Positions 35,022 through 46,550 of a stretch of 64,000 nucleotides of DNA are shown piece by piece. The stretch covers positions 186,001 through 250,000 of the forward strand of contig JARGSG010000069.1 of assembly GCA_030374805.1 (NCBI GenBank). Reading direction: 5' to 3'. Position numbers and translations under genes: made by a program. The first letter of the stretch is position 1. Every line of letters begins with the position of its first letter. Under the pieces are notes generated by a model, which saw only the letters and a program-made list of their open reading frames with translations, did no database searches and was not told the origin of the DNA. This stretch comes from Gracilaria gracilis (lineage: Eukaryota > Rhodophyta > Florideophyceae > Gracilariales > Gracilariaceae).

Positions 35022-37192
35022 TTGGTCACTATGGAAAGACCTAAAAGTATTACTCGTGGCGCTAGCGCGCCACCTAGTTACAATGGTTCTGGTGGGGCTT
35101 CGGCCACCAAACCAATTCTGGATAATCCCGAGGAGCTGCTTCGGCAACCCCGGGCCGGAACCTCAAAGGATACGGGCACTCCGCCACCGTTGGCACCTGA
35201 ACCTACTAAGGAATAGCCGACAACGGTTGAGGACTTTTGGCCTCAATTGGAAGATCGAGCGAAAGCTCTTTTTACCGCTACGGTTAATGAAGCTATGACC
35301 TCAATGGACATGGACGCCGTTACCCGCTTGGTGGTTGATCGAGCCGTGCACGAGCTCTCTCAACGCATACCTAAATTGGTTGAAACATACCTCTTAACGG
35401 GTGCCCGGGAGCATATCTACCGAGTGGTTCAAGACCTTTGGGTTTCCGAAGGAATGGCGGAAACAAAAACCCTTGAGGTGAATTGGGTTAGTCGCATACC
35501 GCAAGGGATCCCTGCCGGTTCTTCCGCACCAATCAAGCCAATTCCGGCCGATAGTGCGTACCTACAAGGTTTAAGGCAAGGTCAAGAGGGCCATATAGAG
35601 ATGGGTCCTCGAGACCTGTACTTGCCACCCATTGGAGGTAACGTTCGAAAGGACACCAAGACTGGTGGACCTGAGGACGATTCGTCTGACCCAGACGAAA
35701 GGCGACGAAGAAGAAACCGTAAGGGTAAAGAAAGGAGATGGAAGAAGGGAAAGAGTCGCGGCTACGACTCTGACCCCGACTCCTCGAGCTCCGATGCCGA
35801 TACTGGTTCATCGTCGGATGATGACCGTAGAGGTAGACGCAAGAAGAAACCGAACAGGTTGGCGAAGAAGTCGTCAAAGAGAAACCGTAAAGGTAAGAAG
35901 AAACGGTACGAGTCGTCCGACTCGGATTCGGACACCGATACAGCCCTAGAGGTGCGTCAGCCGCTGAACGATCTGTTCTCCAAAGCGGTTGATTATAGGT
36001 CATATCGGTTGAGAAACCGATTTTCTGCTTACACCCAAGAGGTTGCGCAGAAGATCACCAATCACCATAAGAAGCTCAGCTTCCAGATGGGTAATACTAC
36101 CTTCACAGGTGATGATCCCATTGTGGTAGTTGAGTTTCTGCAGAAGTTCAAGATTGCATGTGACCAAAATGGTTTTTCCGAAGGTTCTGCAATGTGGTTA
36201 TTTCAGTTTTACCTTAAAGGTCAAGCTTACCACTTGCTGCAAGGCAGGCTTCGTGAAAATACCCAGGTGGTTGACGAAGAGGGAACAGAAATGTTAGAGA
36301 CGTACCCAGAAGTAATTAATTTCATGCTGGATACTTACGCTACCGATGAGGTTATCCAAGAAGGTTACGCTGAGTTGCAGGCATATCGCCAACGCTCTAG
36401 CCAGACCGAGACGGAATTCTCGTTGGGCCTTTGGAATCTGGCCACCCTATGCGGTAATGTTTTTACCACTAGTAGGTTAAAGTCGCTCTTTGCCAACAAT
36501 GTCGACAAAGCGATCCGTTCGCAGGTACGCAACTACCTGGCCAACAACCGTAAGGTGGACTATAATGGGCTTGTTCATTATGCCCAGGGACTGGGCGACA
36601 CTCTCCGTCACGGAAAGAAGCCGTCGGCGTCCCATACCTCAAAGATAAACCAAAACGGTCAGTATTGGAGCTAGAAGAAAGCATTACATCAGAGGGTGAT
36701 TCGCTCATTCGCGTACCAACAGGGATGGCGGTTCATCTCGTGACTGCGCCGCAGGCTCAGTCACGAGCCACCTCTATTGGTAATTGGTCGTCGACAGTAC
36801 CACCGGCATCGGTAAGGTCCCCACCAAGTGCGGCGAGCACTCAACAAACCTCAACGGGTGGTTCGCAAGCATCCTCAGATGCTACAGCACCGACCAATCC
36901 GGTTACCCGACCGACCTCTATGGCAATGCGTGATCCACAGAGAGGTGGATTGGTCTGCTGGCTCTGTTTATCGCCAGACCATCTGGCGAACAGATGTGAC
37001 AAAATACTTCCAGGGGTGCGGGAACATCTGATCAGTGCCAGGCAGCAGAACCACCGTAACCTATATGGATCTGGAAAGAGGGTACAAGCTCAACCATCAC
37101 CATCTCAGGTTCATGTCGTCGAGGAAACACCAATCTTGGAGAAGGACAGTCTCGCTCAGGAGGAGAAGGAAAACATCGAACGGTTAGCGTAG
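35022..37192 (+). pseudogene. Gypsy gag region
   Basis: This region encodes the capsid and nucleocapsid parts of the particle. After a short N-terminal segment comes a long charged linker in which basic runs (RRRRNRKGKERRWKKGKSRG) alternate with Asp/Ser runs (SDPDSSSSDADTGSSSDDD). The retrotransposon gag fold follows (VVEFLQKFKIACDQNGFSEG, MWLFQFYLKGQAYHLLQGRL). A CCHC zinc knuckle, CWLCLSPDHLANRC, lies near 36.96 kb. It is broken as part of a dead element. Confidence 0.75.
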
Positions 37193-37209
37193 GGGCCACC
37201 CCTAACCGT

Positions 37210-37680
37210 GAATTGGAAGGCCCGTCGATACCGGAACGGCAAACCTTAATGGTGGAAAAAGAAGAATTAGATGTACCCAATGTGGTGTGTGTGATGAAGT
37301 ACAATAACTATAAAGTTAATGCTTCAATAAGCTTTCCCAATTACCTACAGGTTCCCGTTGCGTGTGTACTCGATACCGGCGCCGGTCCGAATGTGCTAAA
37401 CGCTCGCGTCATACCCGATGCGGTCTTGCGGAACATTCGACCTGCCCCGACTATCAACCCGCTGGTGGACGCTAACGAGCGTTCACTGCACCTTGGAGGA
37501 ATGTTGACCACTGTGGTACAAATTGGAACCTTGAAGGTGAAGCTCAATTTCTTTGTGGTGGATCGTCTGACGACAGACTGTATCCTCGGGACCAACTTTA
37601 TTGACAGACATGTCAAGGCAATTTTGCCCGGGTCCCGAACGGTCGCCTCCGTCAAGGTGGTTGTATTGCCATACTAGGTA
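37210..37680 (+). pseudogene. Gypsy aspartic protease
   Basis: VPVACVLDTGAGPNVLNA carries the retropepsin DTGA active site, and DCILGTNFIDRH is the usual second motif (ILG.DF). It would cleave the element's polyprotein. Length is normal for the domain. Confidence 0.8.
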
Positions 37681-37759
37681 ATACGCAGACCAAAAATGGT
37701 GGGCGTCAGAAGCCGAGGTCCAATATACCTACCGAAACGGTCTCAAACAGGATACGACT

Positions 37760-39330
37760 CACCAAAATGGTTTCAATTCCGGCTGTGACCCAAATGGTAG
37801 TGAATGTCTCATGCGCAATTCCAGGATTGGTAATGCCACAGAACCATCCTAGGTTGGCAGAAAGACATCTCGCCTTGATGGCAAACGGGATTATCGACAA
37901 CATCACTAATCAATCCTTCAAGGTGTACTTGAGTAACTTTAGCAATCACATTGTTAAGTTACCCAAGAATACTACTATTGGAATCGCATTGCCGGCACCA
38001 CAATGGGTTTTCACGGTCTCACCTAATAGGTTGGGCGAGGTCGCCACCTCTAAGGAAGGGGGAGGAACAGATGCGCCATACCCTGCATATGCGCCCTCGC
38101 TATCGACAAACACCAAAATGAAACAGAAGATCGCCAATACCTCTAAGGTTGGAGATCAGGAAAAGACTATGGAACTGGACCCAGTGCGGAATTGGAGAGA
38201 GGAAGGCCAGATCGGGGCAGAGAACCAGGCTCTCCGAGACCGGATCCTCAATCTCTTAGAAGAATTTGAACCGATGTGGTCGGGCCGGTTAGGCCAAATT
38301 GAAGCTACAGAGCACTGTATTGATCTGGTTCCTGGCTGGAAACCCATTTACCAGCAGCATTACCGAGCAGGTCTAAAAGCCCGCGAGGTTGAGCTCAATG
38401 AGGTCGAGAGAATGCTCCGTGAAGGTGTCATAGAACCAGCAAATGCGGACTGGGCCAGCCCTGTGGTTCTCGCCACAAAGAAGAATGATACCCGTATGCG
38501 GTTCTGTGTGGACTACAGAAGACTGAATAGTATGACCATTAGGGATTCGTACCCAATACCTATAATGGACGAGTGTATAGATTCGTTGGGCAACGCCAAG
38601 ATCTTTACTACGCTCGATGCCAATTGTGGTTATTGGCAGGTACCTATCAGGGAAGGCGACAAAAACAGAACTACGTTTACTCGCCAAGTTGGGTTATTAC
38701 GCTTTACGCGTATGCCTTTTGGGTTGCGGAATGCCCCGGCTACCTTTCAGAGGGCGTTAGATATAATCCTTTCGAAGATGAAGTGGAGAACTGCTCTGGT
38801 ATACATCGACGATGTAATCATATATTCCAGAACGGTAGAGAAACATTTGCACCATGTCAGGGAAGTTTTGAACCTTTTGAGGGAATCTGGAGTAACTTTG
38901 AAGCTCGGCAAATGCGAATTCTTCACCAAAGAGGTAGAATACCTTGGTCATATCATCAGCCCTGGGAGGTTAGAGGTGACGCCGCGGAATATCCGGGCCG
39001 TGCAGGAGGCGAAGCCACCCACGTCCCAAACGGAAATCCGATCCTTTATAGGTTTGTGCAATGTGTACCGCCGGTTTATCAAGGGATTTGCCAAGATAGC
39101 GGCTCCCCTAAACAGGAAGCTAATGAAAGGCCAACCTACAAGGTCTGAATGTCTTACCAATGAGGAGAAGAATGCGTTCGAGGCGCTGAAACATGCGCTC
39201 TTGACACCTCCCATCTTGGTATACCCAAAGCTGGTTTACGATACACATTGGATACGGACGCCTCGGACGCCCAAATTGGTTGTTGTCTTATGCAGGAGCA
39301 AGAAAACGGTGACAAACTACCTATAGGGTA
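37760..39330 (+). pseudogene. Gypsy reverse transcriptase
   Basis: All main RT blocks are visible: FCVDYRRLNSMTIRDSYPIP, FTTLDANCGYWQVPI (first Asp), TFTRQVGLLRFTRMPFGLRN, ALVYIDDVIIYS (YIDD active site), EFFTKEVEYLGHIIS, and the start of the connection region (IRSFIGLCNVYRRFIKGFAK). This is the typical Ty3/gypsy arrangement with RNase H following. Confidence 0.85.
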
Positions 39331-39690
39331 CTGGAGCCGTGCTCTGCACGCTGCAGAAAAGAACTACACAACAACCGAAAAGGAATGTCTGGCAGTGGTC
39401 TAGAGCATGTTGATGCTCCGTCCCTACCTATATGGTGAAAGGTTCACGCTTCGAACCGATCATGACGCCCTGCGATGGATACTCGGTCTCGCCGATGCAT
39501 CGGGCAGACTTGCCCGATGGCGGTTACGACTTTTAGAATTCGAGTATGACGTACAGTACCGTCCAGGTATCAAGGACAATGTCGCAGAGGCGATGTCTCG
39601 CATTACCACAGATGGTTTGGACACCGAGCCGGTGGAGGATGATATCCCATGCTTTACCATCTCTACCAACCTTAGTGGTGATACCTGAGA
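39330..39690 (+). pseudogene. Gypsy RNase H
   Basis: FTLRTDHDALRWILGLADAS followed by RWRLRLLEFEYDVQYRPGIK and DNVAEAMSR is the standard gypsy RNase H ending (RPG..N.vADaLSR). It would remove the RNA template during copying. Confidence 0.8.
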
Positions 39691-39769
39691 AGGTTACTGG
39701 ACTTTACCCGAAGAGGATACGTGGTTTAGTGATGCCATCGCTTGGGAAATACCCGCCCTCGAGGAAACA

Positions 39770-41000
39770 GACGTCATGCCGATTACCCGCGAGGAATTCC
39801 TGAGAGAGCAAGCAAACGATGTTTATTGCCGCTCTCTCATGGACCAAGTAGGTATGAAAGACTCGAACTTTGACGTCTACCGAAATGATTTCCTGGTGAG
39901 GCGAGCTCCTATTGATGCTTCCCTTCAGAAGGTAGTGCCCAAGGTGCTGCGGTCTCGGGTGCTGTACCTGGCCCGCTACCCAAGGCTATCAGGACACCCT
40001 GGAGGTACTAGATTGTACTATACCTTGAGGCAAGGGTACTACTGGCCTCATATGGCTAATGATACATATAACTTTGTAGGTCAATGTAAATCTTGCGTGC
40101 GTACCCGTGGAGGTCTCCGGAAGCACAGGAAATACTTGAAGTTATTCCCTGCAGCGGGTCCTCTCGAGTTTATCGCAATAGACCTTCTAGGTCCATTACC
40201 AAAAAGCAGAACGGGGTATCAGTACATCATCGTAATCACCGACAGATTCTCGAAGCTCAAGCGAGCGATACCCTTGAAGGACACGAAATCGACGACCCTC
40301 GCGTTGGCGTTCTTGAACAATTGGATCTACCCGTATGGTGCACCGCTTTATCTACTTACGGAAAATGGTTCGAACTAAGCTTCGAAGTTCTTTGAAGCTG
40401 TTTGTAACCTCTTGGGTATTAAGGACTACTTCACCAATGCCTATCATCCACAAACGAATGGGCAAGTGGAGCGCTTTAACCGAACACTAGTATCTAGGCT
40501 GCGACATTACACGGAAGAACACCAAACTGGTTGAGACGAGCTCGTGCAGCCTTTGACGTACGCATATAACCTTAAGGTTCATCGGGCGACGCAAACTACG
40601 CCGTTCGATCTGATACTGTCAAGACACCCTCCAGGTATTGTTGTCGAAGGGGACCTATTAGGACAAGAAGCCACCGGAGCGCTCACACCGTCACAGATCA
40701 AACGGAATACCCTTTTGAGGTTGAGACGTGCTCTCAAGTATGCTGAGAGCAAGCTCACAGCATCCCAGAAGAGGTAAAAGGAGGACTACGACCGAAAGGT
40801 AACCCAAGTGGTAACGGCCACGCCGGGTCAATATGTCTTTATTGACCATCCTCCAAAGGGAGCTGAACCACGACCGGGTGATGAAGCCGATGATGAAGCG
40901 ATTGATAGAGATATCAATTCTAAGCTTCTTCCAAAATCATCGGGACCTTTCAAGGTAGTCCGGTCGACCGACCACACGGTAACGGTGAACTAAGATGGTG
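39770..41000 (+). pseudogene. Gypsy integrase (zinc-binding and catalytic core)
   Basis: The H2C2 zinc-binding part is present (HPGGTRLYYTLRQGYYWPHM, then CKSCVRTRG). The D,D,E core has FIAIDLLGPLP (first Asp), YQYIIVITDRFSKL, the LTENGSN region (second Asp in the family) and NAYHPQTNGQVERFNRT (Glu). A GPY-like strand follows near SGPFKVVRSTDHTV. It is broken. Confidence 0.8.
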
Positions 41001-41189
41001 TAGAGAATACGATCTCTATTGACCGAATCACGGTTGCACCCCAAACGGTTCAAACTAGGAAGGAACGCGGAGAATCCGCGCGAAACCCCAAGAGATTGCC
41101 CTGAGAACTCGGCCCGGAGAGGAAGAGATACCCATCGAGGTTAATGATGACGCACAGGTTGATGACCAAGACTACGTACCACCCGCGGG

Positions 41190-41470
41190 GATTACAGTGG
41201 CTCCTTCAGAGGAAATACCTACCCCTAGTGGTACCGATGCTCATCTAAACCAAAGTGGTGAAAGGATACCGTCTCAGGTCTCTAATGAGTTTCCAGTGGA
41301 ACGCCTTGTAGGTCACCGCCGTACCCAAGAAGGTCTAAAGTACACTGTACGCTGGTATAGCTGGGGCGCTGACAGTGATACCGCCGAGACGCCCTCAGCC
41401 ATACCGAACCACTTCAGGGTAAGGTACTGGAACCGCAAGGGAGAGTACATGCCGGATGATGGATGAAACC
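41190..41470 (+). pseudogene. Gypsy integrase C-terminal chromodomain
   Basis: FPVERLVGHRRTQEGLKYTV, then RWYSWGADSDTAETPSAIPN and VRYWNRKGEY, fits a chromodomain: aromatic cage region, W-x-G-x-x-x-x-D-x-T and an Ile-Pro end. It marks the element as a chromovirus. The family uses this domain to steer integration to modified histones. Confidence 0.75.
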
Positions 41471-43686
41471 TTCTAGGTGATGCGCAGCTCTGAGGAAGGG
41501 GGGGATGTTTTCGTGCCTTCCCTCAGGCGCCGAGAAACACACCGATAAGGTAACTGAAGATATAACTGAAGCTAACTAGAACCTAACTGGATAACTTTAA
41601 TGAAGAAGCTAATACCAATTAGGAAAAGTTAATCAGGGTGCATCGAAGAGACCAAGAAGGTTTACCGGAAGACCGTGAAGGTTTAGCGATGACGACATAC
41701 CGAACGAATCTCGACGAGGGATGCGCTTTGCGTGTCAGCGTCGCAGCGACGCCACAGCTGGCATGCGGCCGGCACGCGCGCGCACTTTCATGGCACGCGC
41801 CGCGCACGCATGGCTCCAAACCCAAGTGGTGAAAGTCAAAAAATTACATTTTCTTGATAAGCGAGAGACGCGCGCTATATCCGCAGAGCACCGAGCTTGG
41901 TAACCGATTCGGTTTACACTATTGTGTGTAGGGAGCGTGCACCGGCATGGTCAAAAAATCTAAGTATTTTGGGCGTGCCGCGCCCCCGAATCGGCCATTC
42001 TCAGCCTCTGAAACCGCTTGGTTCCCGAGAAACAGACCAAAAGGTGTTTCGGTGTTTTTGATACCGTTTGGTGGGGTAATTTCGGCGTGCAATTATTTTG
42101 ATTTGCCTTGCAAGTAACCTCATGGGTCTGGTGCAGCGTGTGCGCGTATCCGCGCCTAGAGATCATGCAGAACCATTCAGGTACATTGCTGGCATTCACG
42201 CATGAGCGCGTGGCACGTGCCAAAGAACCATATCGGTATTACGTGACGCTCGCTGCCTACAGAAGTGCAACCGCAAGGTCTACCAACTTGGTTTGAGCTG
42301 TTTATAGCAGTAGAGAAACGACGGAGGATTGCGTCACCCGGATAGTGGCTGTGAAGAACCAAACCTTTGTGGTAATGAAGAACGACACCCATGGGGACTA
42401 ATGCGGTTTGGAATAAACCTTAAAGGTCGAGCATGGAACTGCGCGGGTGACATTAATAGTGCTGCGCAGCCCTTTATGGTACGATGGAAACCTTGAAAAG
42501 GTTTCAAAGTTATGGAAATCAAAAAGAGAGCATGAAATGGACCTATATGGTACTATCGAGATCCTTTATGGAACAACATAATCGACCATGATGGTAACGA
42601 AGGGCAAGGAAGCCAAACGAATCGCACATGCCAGGACCTATATGGTGATTCCGCAATCATAGAGGGAGGAAGGAGACCACTACGGGATGGGAGCGAGTGC
42701 AGAAAGGACATGAATATTTCTCGGATGTTGTAGAAGGGAGCGGGTTTTTGTGCTTACTATGCAAGTTCGTTTCCTTCTGAGATACGAAACCGATCGAGAC
42801 CTATGTGGTATTCTTTGAAGACAGAGCAGACATGCTTCCTAGATGGTTATCGCGCTATTTTTACCACGTTAGGGTTTCGCGCTCGCCATGGATGATCGAC
42901 ACCGAGGGTGGTCTGATGCACATGAAACTGGAACCTTTTGTGGCAGTACACTGCAGACGCCTACCGAAGCGGCCATCCATCTACCTTAGGGGTATTGAAT
43001 GAAGCGCCAAGCACATCACTCACCGCGACAGAGTGTACCTCTTGGGAATCGTCAGCATCTTGCACACTGCCGGTATCCACACCTGTCAGTGGCGGAAATA
43101 GACACCTTCGAGGCACAGCTTCTCTGCAACGGATGAGGGACAGTGTCCCCTATTTGGTCCGAATTGCAAAAACCCCTAAAGGTAACAGGTCGCTTCATCT
43201 GCTAGTCATGTCCAAATTGGTAATTGCACGAACCCGAATGGTGTCATCGGCCGAGACAGGCGAGCAACATGCGAAGGCTATGACCAATATGGGAATGCTG
43301 AAGCCCTCAAGGGATTGTGGTACCCGGAAGAGGTGGAAATCCACACGAGTTCTTTTGCGAGTATACCCGAGTGGTCAGTGAAGAAACCTGATGGTATCGC
43401 AATTGTTTCTGCCAGGTTGCCGTTAACGAGAAGATGGCCAGGGCACAATCCAAATTGGTTTTCAAAGTCCATGAAGGGGAGGCCGGGAGATATTGTGCGT
43501 TCCGAAATGAAAATGGTACCCACAATGGTGGTACGCAGAAGCGCTCCCCATTGTGGCACAAGCGCGGCGCATATCGGAAGACAACCATTGCGATGTGCCG
43601 AGAACACGATTAGTATGCCAATGCCACCAAACTTAGTAAGAGGATCTAGGAGCCACTAGGGCGTGGCTCAGGGTAGGAAGGGGGTC
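41470..43686 (+). other. Long non-coding 3' region of the gypsy element, dense in ACC-N5-GGT dyads
   Basis: About 2.2 kb with no supported gene between chromodomain and 3' LTR. At least thirteen exact ACC-N5-GGT sites lie here, for example 41651, 41672, 41820, 42172, 42227, 42282, 42363, 42417, 42541, 42585, 42636, 42799, 43232 and 43365 (start positions). Many more occur with N4 or N6. Chance would give well under one in this length. Confidence 0.8.
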
Positions 43687-44194
43687 TGTAGTACAATGAG
43701 ACCTCACTGGGTTGGTGCCACGTGTGTCTACTGATGCGCCCTGCTGGCGGCACTGCACTAAATTGATATTCTGTACTTTATAATATCTAATTCCTAATTC
43801 TCAATTTAGTTTAGCTTAACATTTTTAACCCATGACAGTAGGTCATAGACGCAATCGATAACGTCATCCCCGCATCGGAGATGGGCGTCGGTGCACCTTG
43901 TATATGTTGTGGTGCGCGTCGCCTTCTCTATCGGGTATTGTAAAGTCAGTAAACACTAGGGCAGTAACTTGACCATCTTGGTCACTTGCTACTTTATAAT
44001 TATTCAGGTTTAACTGCGTGTGGACGTCTACTACCGTGCACCAACACGGTGTAGGGTACTTGTTTCGCCGTTTGCGCATGCGGGTTTCAGGTGCCCTACT
44101 ACCATATTGGTTGGGCGTTTTTCTCTTTTAGCTTGGGTTTTCACGCGCTTCTTCGACCAGGCGGACCCCACACTGTATCGGTGTATTTGCGAAA
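43687..44194 (+). repeat. Gypsy 3' LTR
   Basis: It repeats the 5' LTR from TGTAGTACAATGAGACC, at about 13 percent difference over the first part. It contains the two shared dyads ACCATCTTGGT and ACCATATTGGT. The last few bases are diverged, so the exact end is set by the possible AATGG duplication at 44195-44199. Confidence 0.75.
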
Positions 44195-44199
44195 AATGG

Positions 44200-46550
44200 A
44201 AACAAGCAAACAAAATGGTTTTTAAGTTTCCGTTTTTGGGGGTATCAACTCGTTGAACGCCTCTAAAGAACGAGAGGTTTTTGAATTTTAATGGTCTCAA
44301 GGCCTCTGGCCAGTGTTTCTTGCCTAGTTTGCGCGCTGTATGTCCGTATGATCTAGAATGCTATTCAATAGAATGACAAAAAACGTAGCTTTTTAGCAGT
44401 GTGCGTAACTCACCATGCTGTGAATATGCGATAAGATACTATTGTTGTTGAAACTCTCCCACATTGCATTTTCCAAGATGACAAACATTACAGTGACGAA
44501 ACAGTACATAAGCGCTTGCCAAGCAAGATCCAAGTAAAGTTGAGGTAGCGTCTTCCACTCACACAGCGCGTCAATGTATGAAATTTATACTATGAATGCG
44601 TTGTGTGTGCGGTTGTATCGTGGGTATCGAATATGAAGTGCAAAGTTTTGGTTTCATTTGACAAATGTTCCAATTCTATTCATGAAAACTTGGTATTTGC
44701 ACAAATACGGAGTTGCTATGAAAATATTTGTTATTCAATTAGCTATACCAACTCTTTGGCATTTGAAAAGAAATCATATTTCAGTCCCAAAGTTCAGAAA
44801 CTGCATTATTGAATAGTTCGCTGGAAACGGTTGCTGTGTTTATATAGCGCACAAAATCTCGTGTGCTGCAGAACAAGAACAGCCAATCTACCTTATCGGC
44901 TCAGAACAAGAATAACTAATCTACCTGCTTGGCCCCACATGACCAGCTTCCCTATGTTCAAGTCTTTGTCGGCTCTCATCCAGAGACGATCCGCGAAGGG
45001 GAGCGTGGCAATGGTCGGAGAGCCAAGGCAGAACAGTACTTTTCTGATCACGAGAGCTGCAACGAGTGGAGACATTCGCCACCGTTCGCAACGTTCATCA
45101 TCGCCGTCGCTAGGCAGCAATGAAATTCCTTGGTTCGGCTCCATTCAGCCCGACCATTCCGTTCGATTCGCTCCATCCATTACACACAATACTCATTGCG
45201 GAAGTACTGATGTTCTGATGAGCTGAATTTGGTCATGCATCACGGATTTGTGCCTGCTCTGCATCTCCCACTCTCTGACGCAAACTAGATTGTGTGAATA
45301 CTATTGGGGTAAAGTAGGAACGCGCATAGCAGTTGTTGATATATTATTAACTAAGACCTTGAGTTCGTAAATCAAACCCGTTTCATTCACATGCTTTTGT
45401 CCTCCCCATTACCATCCCGGTCTCGCCCCCCGTCGGCGAGGGTGTACTTCGTTGCTTCTATCGGTCGGAGAATGGTCCTCAATTCCGTAAAATGAAATGG
45501 TACCTTCGCGAAATGAAGAAAGAGTAGCACCATCATCTCCGCTGCTGCCTTCGGAGCGAGACAAGTGTGGCCCGCACGCTCACGCGGCGGCGGAAGGGGG
45601 TGGACACAACTGACATTGATGTCACCACTCCATTCCCCTTCTTCCTATGGAAATGTTGAAAACCCGATTAGAATAAAATCGAACGTTGAAAATGAATTTA
45701 GACGTATTTTTAAATATTAAAAGACAGGAGCACTTTCAGCAAAGCTCCATAAGACTACCTTTATTTAGTGGCTAAAGTATATCGCCCTGATTTGAGTTGA
45801 AGCTTGGCATATGGGCTTCTATCTTTTCTTGTAAAAAGGTATTCTACATAAATGTTGGGTGATAGCTATTTCATATTTAGAGCATGAAAGCATATAATAA
45901 TAATCGCAATATCATGATCCAAATTTCTCTTGAGTACCAAAACCAGGGCTCGCCGTGTGACACCGGGCGTCTTCCAACTCCTAATCTCAGAAGTCTACGT
46001 TCTATATTAACTACTGAAAACAAGAGATGCATGTGTACAAAAAAAATACCCAGCTTGCCAAAACCGTCCAAAGCGATATGTTTAATCCAGATTATTGAAA
46101 ATTTTGGCTCTATTTGTAGATTGACAGGCCAGTGAATAAACTCTGCTATAACAAGTAACAGCAAGAAATTTTTTTGAAAATCCTAAAAGGCCAAAGGGTT
46201 GCTGATGCTCTTTAAACTCATATATATATTCCTCCTCTCAAAACATTCCTCTTCCTGTCGTGTCCGCTTAAGTTTCAAATTCATACTTACTGCAATCATA
46301 CCCTTTACTATCCGATAGCATATGAGAGAAGTCAGCAGTGACGTATGCACATTTTGCGCCACTGCATTCTGTTCCTGCTTCCCTAAAAAACTCAAGTCCA
46401 ACTCAATTCCAAGAACATTAGAAATGGGCTATTTAATAAATAACTTCCTTTCACCTGCTGTTAGGACTGCAAAGAACAAAACCCGACAACACTCGAGTCC
46501 AATATTTCTGCACAGATTGAACTCAGCCTTAAGTATTCATACGAGCAAAA
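44200..46550. other. Intergenic region, no supported gene
   Basis: Some short open frames occur, such as a hydrophobic minus-strand frame at 44893-45144, but none has a recognisable domain. It includes a GC-rich patch at about 45.55-45.65 kb. A TA-rich run (ATATATATATT) near 46220 lies about 320 bp before the zinc-finger gene and is only a weak promoter candidate. Confidence 0.4.

Larger units (their letters stand above)
34376..44194 (+). mobile_element. Ty3/gypsy chromovirus, broken, with both LTRs
   Basis: A 9.8-kb element with LTRs at 34376-34883 and about 43687-44194, a primer-site-like TGGTCTCCCGACTT after the left LTR, gag (35.2-37.2 kb), protease, RT, RNase H, integrase and a C-terminal chromodomain (41.3-41.5 kb). 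About 2.2 kb of non-coding sequence follows before the 3' LTR. By eye the LTRs differ at about 13 percent of the first 213 aligned positions (mostly transitions), so the insertion is old. AATGG flanks both sides as a possible 5-bp target duplication. It has a handful of breaks. The whole element, coding or not, is studded with ACC-N5-GGT dyads. Confidence 0.85.

Noticed and set aside
41638-43659. Several ORFs of 60-150 codons in the gypsy 3' region
   Set aside because: They carry no domain and sit in sequence dominated by the ACC-N5-GGT dyad; the 147-codon frame at 42938 is not protein-like.
44893-45144. 83-codon hydrophobic minus-strand ORF
   Set aside because: No signal peptide, domain or neighbour supports it.
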